Shown here in pieces: positions 26,784-34,638 of a DNA stretch of 64,000 bases. The notes under the pieces are model-generated. The model was not told where the DNA came from, searched no databases, and worked only from the letters and a program-made list of their open reading frames with translations. Where the stretch lies: NCBI GenBank assembly GCA_025655555.1, contig JAHXIQ010000006.1, positions 175,522 to 239,521 of the forward strand, given 5' to 3'. The DNA comes from Candidatus Thiodiazotropha sp. (ex Myrtea sp. 'scaly one' KF741663). GTDB taxonomy: Bacteria > Pseudomonadota > Gammaproteobacteria > Chromatiales > Chromatiaceae. The position numbers were made by a program, and so were the translations under genes. Positions within the stretch are counted from its first letter, which is position 1; every line of letters starts with the position of its first letter.

Positions 26784-27074
26784 ATGCGACCAACTTTTCA
26801 TATCGGCATTTTTTCGTTAGCTCTGATTATGGCATCAAGCAATGCCTGGAGTGCGGAAGCTATCGAGGATACGGCTGGCAAAGATGTCAATGACCATAGA
26901 CCGCAGACATCCAATATGGACAGCTGGCAGGAGGATGAACGTAGAAATTCCTGGACCTGGTTCGGGATGGGATACGAATCCAGACGAGCATCCTCCATTC
27001 CTCAGGGATCGCCTGCAGCCGGTGCTGGTGGTAAAGGCGGCCAGGGAGGACCTGGTGGCGGCATGAAACGTTAG
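26784..27074 (+). CDS. Small exported protein with Gly-rich tail (unknown)
   Basis: 96 residues. Signal peptide MRPTFHIGIFSLALIMASSNAWS-AEA. The mature part has a Trp-rich segment (SWQEDERRNSWTWFGMGYESRR) and ends in a Gly-rich tail closing with basic residues (GGKGGQGGPGGGMKR). Not recognised. Together with the gene before it and the one at 32836 it forms a set of small secreted proteins of similar plan: signal peptide, charged or Trp-containing middle, Gly-rich or Gly/Ser-rich C-terminus. It ends at a strong bidirectional terminator. Confidence 0.72.
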   Translation: MRPTFHIGIFSLALIMASSNAWSAEAIEDTAGKDVNDHRPQTSNMDSWQEDERRNSWTWFGMGYESRRASSIPQGSPAAGAGGKGGQGGPGGGMKR

Positions 27075-27103
27075 GAAATCACGAAACACGACTCTACGCT
27101 TAT

Positions 27104-27144
27104 AAAAAAAGGCGGGCCACCTCCCTGTGACCCGCCTCTTTTTT
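27104..27144. terminator. Bidirectional intrinsic terminator
   Basis: AGGCGGG-C-CAC pairs with GTG-A-CCCGCCT (one mismatch) with a seven-A run before and a six-T run after. It lies between the convergent small exported protein gene and the 1180-residue protein gene and can end both transcripts. Confidence 0.88.
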
Positions 27145-27170
27145 GCACGCCTTATCGTGCTTTCGGGGGA

Positions 27171-30100
27171 TCAGTTACCCGTTCCACCACCGACCAAAGA
27201 CTCCCATGCATCTCCAGGAAAATAGTCATCAATCCACCACAGGCGACGGGCTTCTGCGTCTGATTCAATAACCTCTTCCCCGCTCTCATCGAAGGCCCAT
27301 TGCGTCCATACACCATAGAGCTTGGAACCGTCTGGATTGGCCTCCAGATTGGCCTCACTCGAATGGCTGTCACCACCGGTGTTCATACGGTCGAACTCGT
27401 TGCAGAATCCGGAACCGACTCTCACATCAGTGATGTCATCACCGTGGGCATCATTCGGATAGCAGACACCCAGATCCGTCTCTTCAGCCCAAACCACGTA
27501 GTCATCACCGTAGTTGATAGCCCGGCCGTAGAACAGATCCAGCGGTTCAGCTTCACCTTCGGTCACCGTGGTATTGTCACCGGTCTCGAAGACCATGAAG
27601 TAACGGTCGGGCCTGCGCAGATCAGAATCATGCTCTGATGAGAGGTCGTCACATGTCATCACTGCATCATCGATAGTCAGATCATCCGTTTCCACACAGC
27701 CCGCTTCGATACTTGCCGGGGTCGGCGCATACCGCGGATCGAGTGTAGTGATCCGCATGGCCTGATGCTGGGTGATATTTCGTGCATGCTCTGCACCTCC
27801 TGCTGGGAATTCGTAGCAGACATGCGGCTCTTCCAAATCACCACTGGCTTCCGTCGCATCATCCCGATAGGTTTCACAGCTGACCGTACCGTCACCTGCC
27901 AATGCCGCCGGTGTTGTGGTCCAGCTATTACCGCCATCGAAGGATCGCCTGACATAGAGCTCATAACGATCACTCCCCTTGGCATTCAGCCGCCAGTTGG
28001 GTGACCAGGCATAGAGGATCATGACGAAGTCACCATCGATAAAACCTCTGTGACCCTTGGAGACATCCAGCGGGTTGTACCAGGACTGATCGGCAAGGTT
28101 ACTGTCTCCGTTTTCACAGGAGACAAGCACACCGCCCACTTCACTGGTGTCTTGCGCCGATCCATCCGATGGACACTGGTGCCAAGTCAGCACTTTCGTA
28201 GTGTTTGGCTCAACATCATTACCCTGTAGGATGGGGTTGGTATCCCCAATGCCATCCAATACTGCTGGGCAATCCACGGCTCCACCGGTCGTTGAATCAA
28301 TACAACTGTCCGACACAACAGCCGAGAGATTGGTTGCGGGATCTTCACAGATGCCGCCCGGATAGTAGGGATTCACCCCGGCATCGACCAGCCAGTTATC
28401 GCAAGCCATATTGCTGAAGGCATAGGGATTATCCAGAGAAGGATCGTAGATATCCGGCATGACGATACGACGCAGCATCATGTCGGCCGGTCCACCCTGA
28501 TTCATGGCTCCCTGTTTCCAAGTAGACATCACTAGTAGTTTATTGCCACTAGCCTGTGCCTTACCGATACCCTGCATCAACAGGCTGGCACGACGAGCGA
28601 TCTCGGTATTGTACATATCGAAATTGAGGGTACCGAAATCCCACATATCCTCCGTATTGAGTACTGGATAAAACGTCCCATCCCGCCAGTCAGTCTCTGG
28701 TTGATTGAGCAGATTACCCTGACTCACCACATTGGCTACCAGGCTGTCTTCAGCATAGGTCGCCAGGTTCTCTGAAGTATCGGGATCACCCATGTTGAAG
28801 CTGTAGTACCACTGATTTTTACCAATATCAGCCTCTTCACAGAGATAGGCTTCGTTACCCTCACCTCTCGCAGGATCGCCTTCTGTGCAGGGAGCACCAT
28901 CATCAGCGTAGAAGAAAAAGGCACCCAATCCCTTGGACTCTTCAGCGGCAAAAACCACCCAGGCATCGTCTATTGCATCAATTCCATTATCGGATGAGTC
29001 AAATCCCTTCAGGCCGAGACGTGGACGGGTTGATGCAGTATTGGCCACCAATGGCAGACCGTCTTCAGTGACACAGAGCGTATTGATCTTACCTTTACTG
29101 GTTTCCACATCGACCGTTGTTTCACAGAAGTCCTTCAGACCATAGGCCTCCGCCACAACATAATTGCAGTAGCTGAAGTAGTTGGCATCAGTCGGATCGG
29201 TAGGAATCGGCGCCACACACTTGGCATTATTCGTGATCCGTAGCGGCACCGCCATCGGAACACCAACCTGTGGTTTTTCCGTGTTAGCTATCAGATAGTC
29301 CATTAACAATATGGGATCCTGATAACCGTCCTCAGGGTCTTCCACCAGATCAAAGTTTTCCCAGTTGATAAAGGAGTACCAAACATCGGTTTTATGATGA
29401 GCAACAGCGCCGCTCCACCCTTCACCGGGTCCTTCACCGTCACCGGGACGTAGACCTTCCGGATCCTCCTGCCATGTGATCGCAAAGCCGGCACCCTTGA
29501 CGCCTTTGACTTCGATACGATTGGGATCACGTTTGCCGGAGGTGAGGCGTTCCGCCTTGAACCAGCGCATGTGAGTTTCTTCGGTTACACCATCTGTACG
29601 AGGATCATCACCAGGCACTAAAACACCACGGGCGGTCCAGACGCAACGGAACGGGACTTCACCTGCCTGTGGATATTCCTCATCGGCAAAGTTCTGTGAA
29701 AGCTGAGAGCCAGCCACACCGAACAAGTCGGTCAGATAAAGATCCGACTCCACATCAATACTGAGAAAATCAGCCAAACCCTCCTGTTTCTCGACCTGTG
29801 CAGGCTCCATGCCTTCATTATCGCCGTCATAGGCAAATGAATAGGCGGCTTCACCAGTACTACAATAACGGCTTGGCCAAGCCACAAGCACCTTATTGCC
29901 CGCCGTGGCATGGAAAACATTGGAAACACCACCGGGATAGTCGGTAACAACAGTGCCCCCTGTTTCACAATCAGCAGGTGCACCATCCACTTCCACGGCG
30001 GGTCCCCATTGATCATTCACCCCTGCCTGGATCATACAAGGCGCATTCTCAATCCTTTTGATCTCGACTTCCCACTCGCCGCTTTTACTGGCTTTGTCAT

Positions 30101-30713
30101 TGCCGAGAACCTCCAGTGTGTAGGCATTTCTGACATAGACTTTAGCTTTACGAGGTGCATCCTTACCTTTTGCATGAAGTACACCACCCTTACGCTTCTC
30201 CTCGTACTCATTTTCAGTGATGGTTGGCGTATCCGCATCAACTTCAATCACGGGTGCGCTATCGATCACGAATCCTTCATCAATAGTAAATGAGCTGAGA
30301 TCTGCAGACTCTGAGAGATTGGTCGCTTTCCAAGTCTCACCATCATCAAGACTGATTGCGCCAAAAGTATCCATAAAGCTATGCGCGAAAGGAGTCCCTT
30401 CAACACCCACAGCCGGACCGTAGATAAAAACACCGACCAATGGCTTGGCAACATCCAGCGACTCAACAAGTGCCTCCTCCCGATCCAGATATTCGACAGC
30501 AAGGACTTCACCGCTGGCAGATTGAGCCGGCACATAGAACTTCATCATATCGATGAAGGCATGCTCGGCTTCAGACACGTGCAGGCCAATATCTTCTGGG
30601 TCCACAGTGAGTTTGGCGTTGCGCGACATACTCTTCGATGTAATCACACCATCGTCGGCAAATACCGGCGTACTGGCGAGTAGCATCGCAATGGTAAAAG
30701 ATAGGATTTTCAT
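27171..30713 (-). CDS. Large exported protein with Asp-box (sialidase-like BNR) motifs
   Basis: 1180 residues with a clear signal peptide (MKILSFTIAMLLASTPVFA-DDG). Two Asp-box type motifs, S-x-DDGETW near residue 121 and SFDGGNSW near residue 922, point to beta-propeller blades as in sialidases and related proteins. The chain is acidic, Trp-rich and holds many paired Cys. The catalytic Arg triad of true sialidases is not recognisable, so enzymatic activity is not claimed. From memory it resembles proteins labelled choice-of-anchor O, but I see no C-terminal anchor; the last residues are WESLVGGGTGN. It lies between the small exported proteins and an outer-membrane barrel; a surface or secreted role is inferred. 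Confidence 0.7.
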   Translation of the reverse strand: MKILSFTIAMLLASTPVFADDGVITSKSMSRNAKLTVDPEDIGLHVSEAEHAFIDMMKFYVPAQSASGEVLAVEYLDREEALVESLDVAKPLVGVFIYGPAVGVEGTPFAHSFMDTFGAISLDDGETWKATNLSESADLSSFTIDEGFVIDSAPVIEVDADTPTITENEYEEKRKGGVLHAKGKDAPRKAKVYVRNAYTLEVLGNDKASKSGEWEVEIKRIENAPCMIQAGVNDQWGPAVEVDGAPADCETGGTVVTDYPGGVSNVFHATAGNKVLVAWPSRYCSTGEAAYSFAYDGDNEGMEPAQVEKQEGLADFLSIDVESDLYLTDLFGVAGSQLSQNFADEEYPQAGEVPFRCVWTARGVLVPGDDPRTDGVTEETHMRWFKAERLTSGKRDPNRIEVKGVKGAGFAITWQEDPEGLRPGDGEGPGEGWSGAVAHHKTDVWYSFINWENFDLVEDPEDGYQDPILLMDYLIANTEKPQVGVPMAVPLRITNNAKCVAPIPTDPTDANYFSYCNYVVAEAYGLKDFCETTVDVETSKGKINTLCVTEDGLPLVANTASTRPRLGLKGFDSSDNGIDAIDDAWVVFAAEESKGLGAFFFYADDGAPCTEGDPARGEGNEAYLCEEADIGKNQWYYSFNMGDPDTSENLATYAEDSLVANVVSQGNLLNQPETDWRDGTFYPVLNTEDMWDFGTLNFDMYNTEIARRASLLMQGIGKAQASGNKLLVMSTWKQGAMNQGGPADMMLRRIVMPDIYDPSLDNPYAFSNMACDNWLVDAGVNPYYPGGICEDPATNLSAVVSDSCIDSTTGGAVDCPAVLDGIGDTNPILQGNDVEPNTTKVLTWHQCPSDGSAQDTSEVGGVLVSCENGDSNLADQSWYNPLDVSKGHRGFIDGDFVMILYAWSPNWRLNAKGSDRYELYVRRSFDGGNSWTTTPAALAGDGTVSCETYRDDATEASGDLEEPHVCYEFPAGGAEHARNITQHQAMRITTLDPRYAPTPASIEAGCVETDDLTIDDAVMTCDDLSSEHDSDLRRPDRYFMVFETGDNTTVTEGEAEPLDLFYGRAINYGDDYVVWAEETDLGVCYPNDAHGDDITDVRVGSGFCNEFDRMNTGGDSHSSEANLEANPDGSKLYGVWTQWAFDESGEEVIESDAEARRLWWIDDYFPGDAWESLVGGGTGN

Positions 30714-31346
30714 AACGACCCCCGTTTATATTTCGACCGTGCCGGCAATACGGCCAGATCCTTCGTGAGCGAACATCAATGAGTCATAAAAGTTGCTCAA
30801 CCGGTTGTTACTTACACTCACCTCCTTTGCGATCAATACCCGTTCAGTTCAAAGCCATTTAGGTGCGGATTCACTTCGTAAACATATAATTAATTTATGA
30901 TGCTTATGTCGAAGAGACACCCATATAAGATCTGTTCAGTCATTGAGAAAAATAGAATTTCGAGCTTATGACTAAATACGCATACGACATGCCAAAAATA
31001 ATTAGCACCAGATATTCAATGGGATAAATTTACCAAGTTTTTTGGTCGTCTAATTAAATTGTAAACTTGGTCGACAATCGAAAAACAGGAAGGATTATTA
31101 ATCGTTATTATTTTTTATTAAACGCTGAACAATGCCTTGCCGCTATCATTGATTTTCGAATTATCAAAATACGGGCATTATCTTGATGGGTGATTGTTCG
31201 AATTTTTCACTTTAATCTAAAATCGATGTAAAGAATTCCGACATCCTTGAAGGCGGTAATCGAAAGCAATGAGAATTGTCATCCGTCAGTGATGAAAATT
31301 AGGTTTCAGCGTTGTGAGCAAACTATCCGACAGACCCGAATAATAT
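30714..31346. other. 633-nt AT-rich intergenic region with a 9-bp inverted repeat
   Basis: No gene is seen. It must hold the leader and promoter of the 1180-residue protein gene; a single GTAACA-like half-site (minus strand, 30806-30811) lies about 95 nt upstream. At 31032-31040 and 31063-31071, ACCAAGTTT and AAACTTGGT form a perfect inverted repeat with a 22-nt spacer. The region is clearly more AT-rich than the flanking genes. Confidence 0.5.
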
Positions 31347-32615
31347 TTATGGTGCCAACCTGGCTTTCAGCGTGAGGAAGAGGAGGTTTCTCTCATAATC
31401 GTAGGTGTCTGCTGCACTACCCGTAAGACCAAGATCGTTCGAGTCGTTATTGATATAGCTGTAACTGCCGGAGAGCATTATTTTAGGACTCAAGAAGTAT
31501 TTCAAACCAAGATTGAACGTTTGGGTCGCGTCCTCCCTGCCCACATTCTGAAACTCAGCGAGTGCGTAATTGTAACTGATATAACCCAAAGAATTGGTTG
31601 AAAGTTTCTGATCGAGCTGCAGATCAAATCCTGTATAGAGATAACCGGATGCCCCCAACTCTGTTGTTTCGTTGATTGACCGTTCGACACTGCCTGTCAA
31701 TTTGGTTTTCTCTGCAGGATACCAACGGAAATCAATGCCAAAATCAGCCTCATTCAATCGATCGAAACGTGGATCGTCATAATTTTGCACCAAATACCCG
31801 AGATATGCCTCAATCTTGTTGCCGCTTAAGGGTTCATGAATCAAACCAACAATAGCATTGTAACCGTCTGAATCTCGGATATACCCATTCTGGTCCTGCA
31901 TCTCCTCATAATCACGTTGATTGAGTATCCCCCGGACAAATAGCTGTGTCTCAGGAAAGATCGATCTGCTGGCACGCAGACCCAGGCCGGTCACCGTCCT
32001 GTCCCTGTCATCGTTGAAGAGCGTCCCTACATTGTCGAAATCGAGTGCTTCATAGGTTATACCGACCTTCAATGCAGACTCACCAATCTTTTGATTCATG
32101 CCTATCTGTAAGCTTTTGGCATCATATGTTGTCGGCTCATCGATACGCTGATCCACACTCTCCTTGGAATCCCGGCTCTCATGGTTGTAGCTGAAGCCGG
32201 CTCCGGCATAGATCTGACTCCCTGCACTGAGATCATATTGACCGTCCGCATCGAGCCAGAAATCCTCGTAATTCTCTGCTGAGATATCAAGATAGCGCCC
32301 TACCCTTGCACCGCCACTGAGATCCAACTTGTGGGTCTCCCAGAGAGAGGCTATTTGCAAAGATGGCGATAACACGCTGACCAGGTCAGACTCCTTGGAT
32401 TTCTTGGTAGCGTAGATATTGTCATCGAAATACCCCGTAATCTCGACTTCCGGGAGTATGTGGAATCCATCTGTATAAAATCCAGGTTTCCGGATTACTT
32501 CCCCTCTCTCACCCGAAGCATCGCCCAACTCACCTGCGTAAGCAGCAGCCACGTTAAAAAACGCAGTTAAAAGTGTCACGGCTCGAGTCAGGGTCAGTGT
32601 TGTTCGTTTGTCCAT
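31347..32615 (-). CDS. Outer-membrane beta-barrel protein
   Basis: 422 residues. N-terminal signal peptide (cleavage near AAAYA-GEL), a short plug-like segment (LPEVEITGYFDDNIYAT) and then alternating beta strands throughout (KLDLSGGARVGRYLD, LTGSVERSINETTELGASGY, IMLSGSYSYINND) with a C-terminal strand LLFLTLKARLAP. The pattern fits the BBP2-type barrel family found with exopolysaccharide or secretion loci. Next to the large Asp-box protein on the same strand, it may anchor or export it; this is inferred from neighbourhood only. Confidence 0.78.
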   Translation of the reverse strand: MDKRTTLTLTRAVTLLTAFFNVAAAYAGELGDASGERGEVIRKPGFYTDGFHILPEVEITGYFDDNIYATKKSKESDLVSVLSPSLQIASLWETHKLDLSGGARVGRYLDISAENYEDFWLDADGQYDLSAGSQIYAGAGFSYNHESRDSKESVDQRIDEPTTYDAKSLQIGMNQKIGESALKVGITYEALDFDNVGTLFNDDRDRTVTGLGLRASRSIFPETQLFVRGILNQRDYEEMQDQNGYIRDSDGYNAIVGLIHEPLSGNKIEAYLGYLVQNYDDPRFDRLNEADFGIDFRWYPAEKTKLTGSVERSINETTELGASGYLYTGFDLQLDQKLSTNSLGYISYNYALAEFQNVGREDATQTFNLGLKYFLSPKIMLSGSYSYINNDSNDLGLTGSAADTYDYERNLLFLTLKARLAP

Positions 32616-32681
32616 TTCAATCTCTGTTCTATCCGCCCATTCTGCATTATACGCATCAATGAGGAGTGCTTTGCTTACTAT

Positions 32682-32741
32682 GAAACATGTTGAAACAGGC
32701 AGGATACAAATTTACTACAAGTCTGAAATTTGCATGAAACG
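32682..32741 (+). promoter_or_regulatory. Tandem GAAACA operators between divergent barrel and exported-protein genes
   Basis: GAAACAtgttGAAACA at 32682-32697 (10 bp pitch) and GAAATT-n5-GAAACG at 32725-32741 (11 bp pitch). The second ends 95 nt before the exported protein start at 32836, matching the spacing at the two other sites in this block; the first is about 65-80 nt before the barrel start on the other strand. Confidence 0.5.
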
Positions 32742-32835
32742 GGTGACTGCTAGATTGAATAACAGGTAGAGAGTGACGGCTCTAACTGTAGCTTTCAAAC
32801 CCCTCCGGGAATTATTGGATATAAGGAACAAAACG

Positions 32836-33150
32836 ATGAAATGCACGATTTCAAAACAAATCTTACTGGCCGGGCTTTTCTCAATCTCTGTCAGTTCTCT
32901 CGCATTTGCAGATCATATGAGTATTTGGGGAGAAGGATGGGCCAACATGCCTAATGAGATTCATAATCTGCGCATGGAATACAAAGACGACAATGATGCC
33001 TTCCTATCAGAAATACAGTACGGTGCCGGCGCAGTTACGGGTGGCGGTTCCAACAGTGATAGTACGGAGCCAGGCAGTGGTGTATCCGGGACAATGAATC
33101 AAGGCACTTCCCCGGTTCAGACAGGGGGACGTGACAGAGGGCGTATGTAA
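32836..33150 (+). CDS. Small exported protein with Gly/Ser-rich tail (unknown)
   Basis: 104 residues from ATG 32836, chosen for its upstream AAGGAAC and because the signal peptide (MKCTISKQILLAGLFSISVS, cleavage near AFA-DHM) starts there; an open frame to 32773 has no such support. The mature protein has a Trp-containing segment (MSIWGEGWANMPNE) and a Gly/Ser/Thr-rich tail ending in RDRGRM. Same general plan as the two small exported proteins at 26.4-27.1 kb. Not recognised. Confidence 0.72.
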   Translation: MKCTISKQILLAGLFSISVSSLAFADHMSIWGEGWANMPNEIHNLRMEYKDDNDAFLSEIQYGAGAVTGGGSNSDSTEPGSGVSGTMNQGTSPVQTGGRDRGRM

Positions 33151-33654
33151 TAAAATGGAAGCCAGATACGTACACTCTTAGCAGATAACCCATACCTCAG
33201 GAAGGGCCCCCATGATGGCCCCTCCTGATAGCATCTCGATATCCCTGTCCCACCTCAATACAGATGCCTTCATGCAGAACGTATGAAGGCATCAAGCATA
33301 CTCGCTCGTTAACGATTCCCCCTTCTCATATACACAAATGAGAAGTAAGAAATCCTAATCATCCGTATATTGATTTCTTATGTGCCCATAAGATCCACAA
33401 AAGGAATTGCCAAATCCGATACTACGCCATGGTTGAATTCGTAGGGTATAAGTCTAGAGTTATCAGTGTTATGGACCGGTACGAGTCCAGCGGAAGGGCT
33501 TTGTATTGATATTGTGAATAACACAGTACCGAGCATCATATTTCAGTAAATCAATACTTTCTATTGATTCCATTCCATAGATCAATACTAAGGCCAACAT
33601 TACACTGATTAGGGTTTCAGATTGGTTACCGGCGAATGACTTTCAGGTTACGGA
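33151..33654. other. 504-nt intergenic region upstream of rnfB with three successive hairpins
   Basis: No gene. Three inverted repeats follow each other: 33198-33228 (CAGGA-GGGCC arms), 33263-33273 with 33283-33293 (GATGCCTTCAT/ATGAAGGCATC, perfect 11 bp) and 33322-33329 with 33338-33345 (CTTCTCAT/ATGAGAAG, perfect 8 bp). None has a U-run. They may end the upstream transcript. Downstream of them lies the heptamer cluster described separately. The rnfB start follows a CGGA-type ribosome site. Confidence 0.6.
33368..33587. promoter_or_regulatory. Cluster of five TATTGAT/ATCAATA heptamers before rnfB
   Basis: TATTGAT at 33368-33374, 33504-33510 and 33562-33568; ATCAATA at 33550-33556 and 33581-33587. 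The copies at 33550 and 33562 form an inverted pair. The last lies 67 nt before the rnfB start. About 0.03 copies would be expected in this length at even base composition. A repeated operator for the Rnf-PFOR operon is the likely explanation; the regulator is unknown. Confidence 0.45.
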
Positions 33655-34533
33655 ATGGATATTGAGATTGTTCTTAACGTTTCAAGCGCCATCCTTTTTA
33701 TGGGTGTGCTGGGCTTATTGCTCTCTTCCCTTTTGGCGTTCGCCAACAAGAAGTTATGGGTCTTTGAAGATCCCCGCATCGATGAGGTCGAAAGTCTTCT
33801 CCCAGCTACCAATTGCGGCGCCTGCGGCAGTGCCGGCTGCAGACCTTTTGCCGAAGCGCTCATCGAAGGCAAGGTCGCACCCGCCCTATGCACAGTCAGC
33901 AGTGCGGATAATATCACTGAAATCGCCGATTATCTCGGTGTCGACAGCGGCGACGTAGTCAAGCGTGTCGCCCGCCTGGCCTGCGCCGGCGGCAGCCATG
34001 TGGCCCGTATGCGCGCCCATTACGATGGTCTGGCCTCATGCAGAGCTGCGGCAGTCGTCTCCGGCGGTCCCAAAGGCTGCACCTGGGGCTGTCTCGGACT
34101 GGCCGACTGTGCCGAGGTCTGTGAATTCGATGCCATCACCATGGACAAACACGGACTGCCCGTTGTGGAATCCGCAAAATGCACCGCCTGCGAAGACTGC
34201 GTGGAGGTCTGCCCCAAGGGTCTCTTCTCCATCCAGCCGGTGGATCACCGCCTGTGGGTGGCCTGTAAGAACCTGGAACACGGTGACACCGCGGAGAATG
34301 ACTGTGAGGTGGCCTGCACCGCCTGCGAGCGCTGTGTAAAAGACTCACCGGAAGGCCTGATCACCATCGATGACAACCTGGCGATCATCGATTACAGCAA
34401 GAACGGACTCGCTTCACGGGTCGCCACGGAACGCTGCCCGACCGGGGCCATTGTCTGGTTGGATGATGACAGGGGCGTCATCAAAGGTACGCAGGCAAAG
34501 CGTATTATTCGCAAAGAGGCGCTCCCCATCTGA
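33655..34533 (+). CDS. rnfB: Rnf electron transport complex subunit B
   Basis: Membrane-anchored polyferredoxin that receives or delivers electrons from ferredoxin to the Rnf complex. 292 residues: N-terminal membrane helix (about 6-28), the Fe-S domain with CGACGSAGC (about 56-64, Cys spacing of the RnfB four-iron cluster) and its partner Cys in ALCTVSS, then ferredoxin-like clusters CTWGC, CAEVCEFDAI, CTACEDCVEVCPKG and CTACERCVKDSPEG. It is longer than E. coli RsxB (about 190), having extra clusters as in Rhodobacter and clostridial forms. In CTACERCVKDSPEG the position usually occupied by the fourth Cys is Ser. Confidence 0.93.
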   Translation: MDIEIVLNVSSAILFMGVLGLLLSSLLAFANKKLWVFEDPRIDEVESLLPATNCGACGSAGCRPFAEALIEGKVAPALCTVSSADNITEIADYLGVDSGDVVKRVARLACAGGSHVARMRAHYDGLASCRAAAVVSGGPKGCTWGCLGLADCAEVCEFDAITMDKHGLPVVESAKCTACEDCVEVCPKGLFSIQPVDHRLWVACKNLEHGDTAENDCEVACTACERCVKDSPEGLITIDDNLAIIDYSKNGLASRVATERCPTGAIVWLDDDRGVIKGTQAKRIIRKEALPI

Positions 34534-34638
34534 GCGCGACATTGTTGGCAGATAGGTATTGGGTTCTCGGTATCGCTTCATCACCTGCAAGCTCAATGCA
34601 CTACATATAAATGACTACTACATAAAGAGAAGTAATCT

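Noticed and set aside
27171..30713. Calling the 1180-residue protein a sialidase
   Set aside because: Only two Asp-box motifs are visible; the catalytic Arg residues and the FRIP-type motif of sialidases were not found.
33368..33587. FNR boxes upstream of rnfB
   Set aside because: The TTGAT-N4-ATCAA spacing is not met; the closest pairs are 12 or more bases apart between cores.
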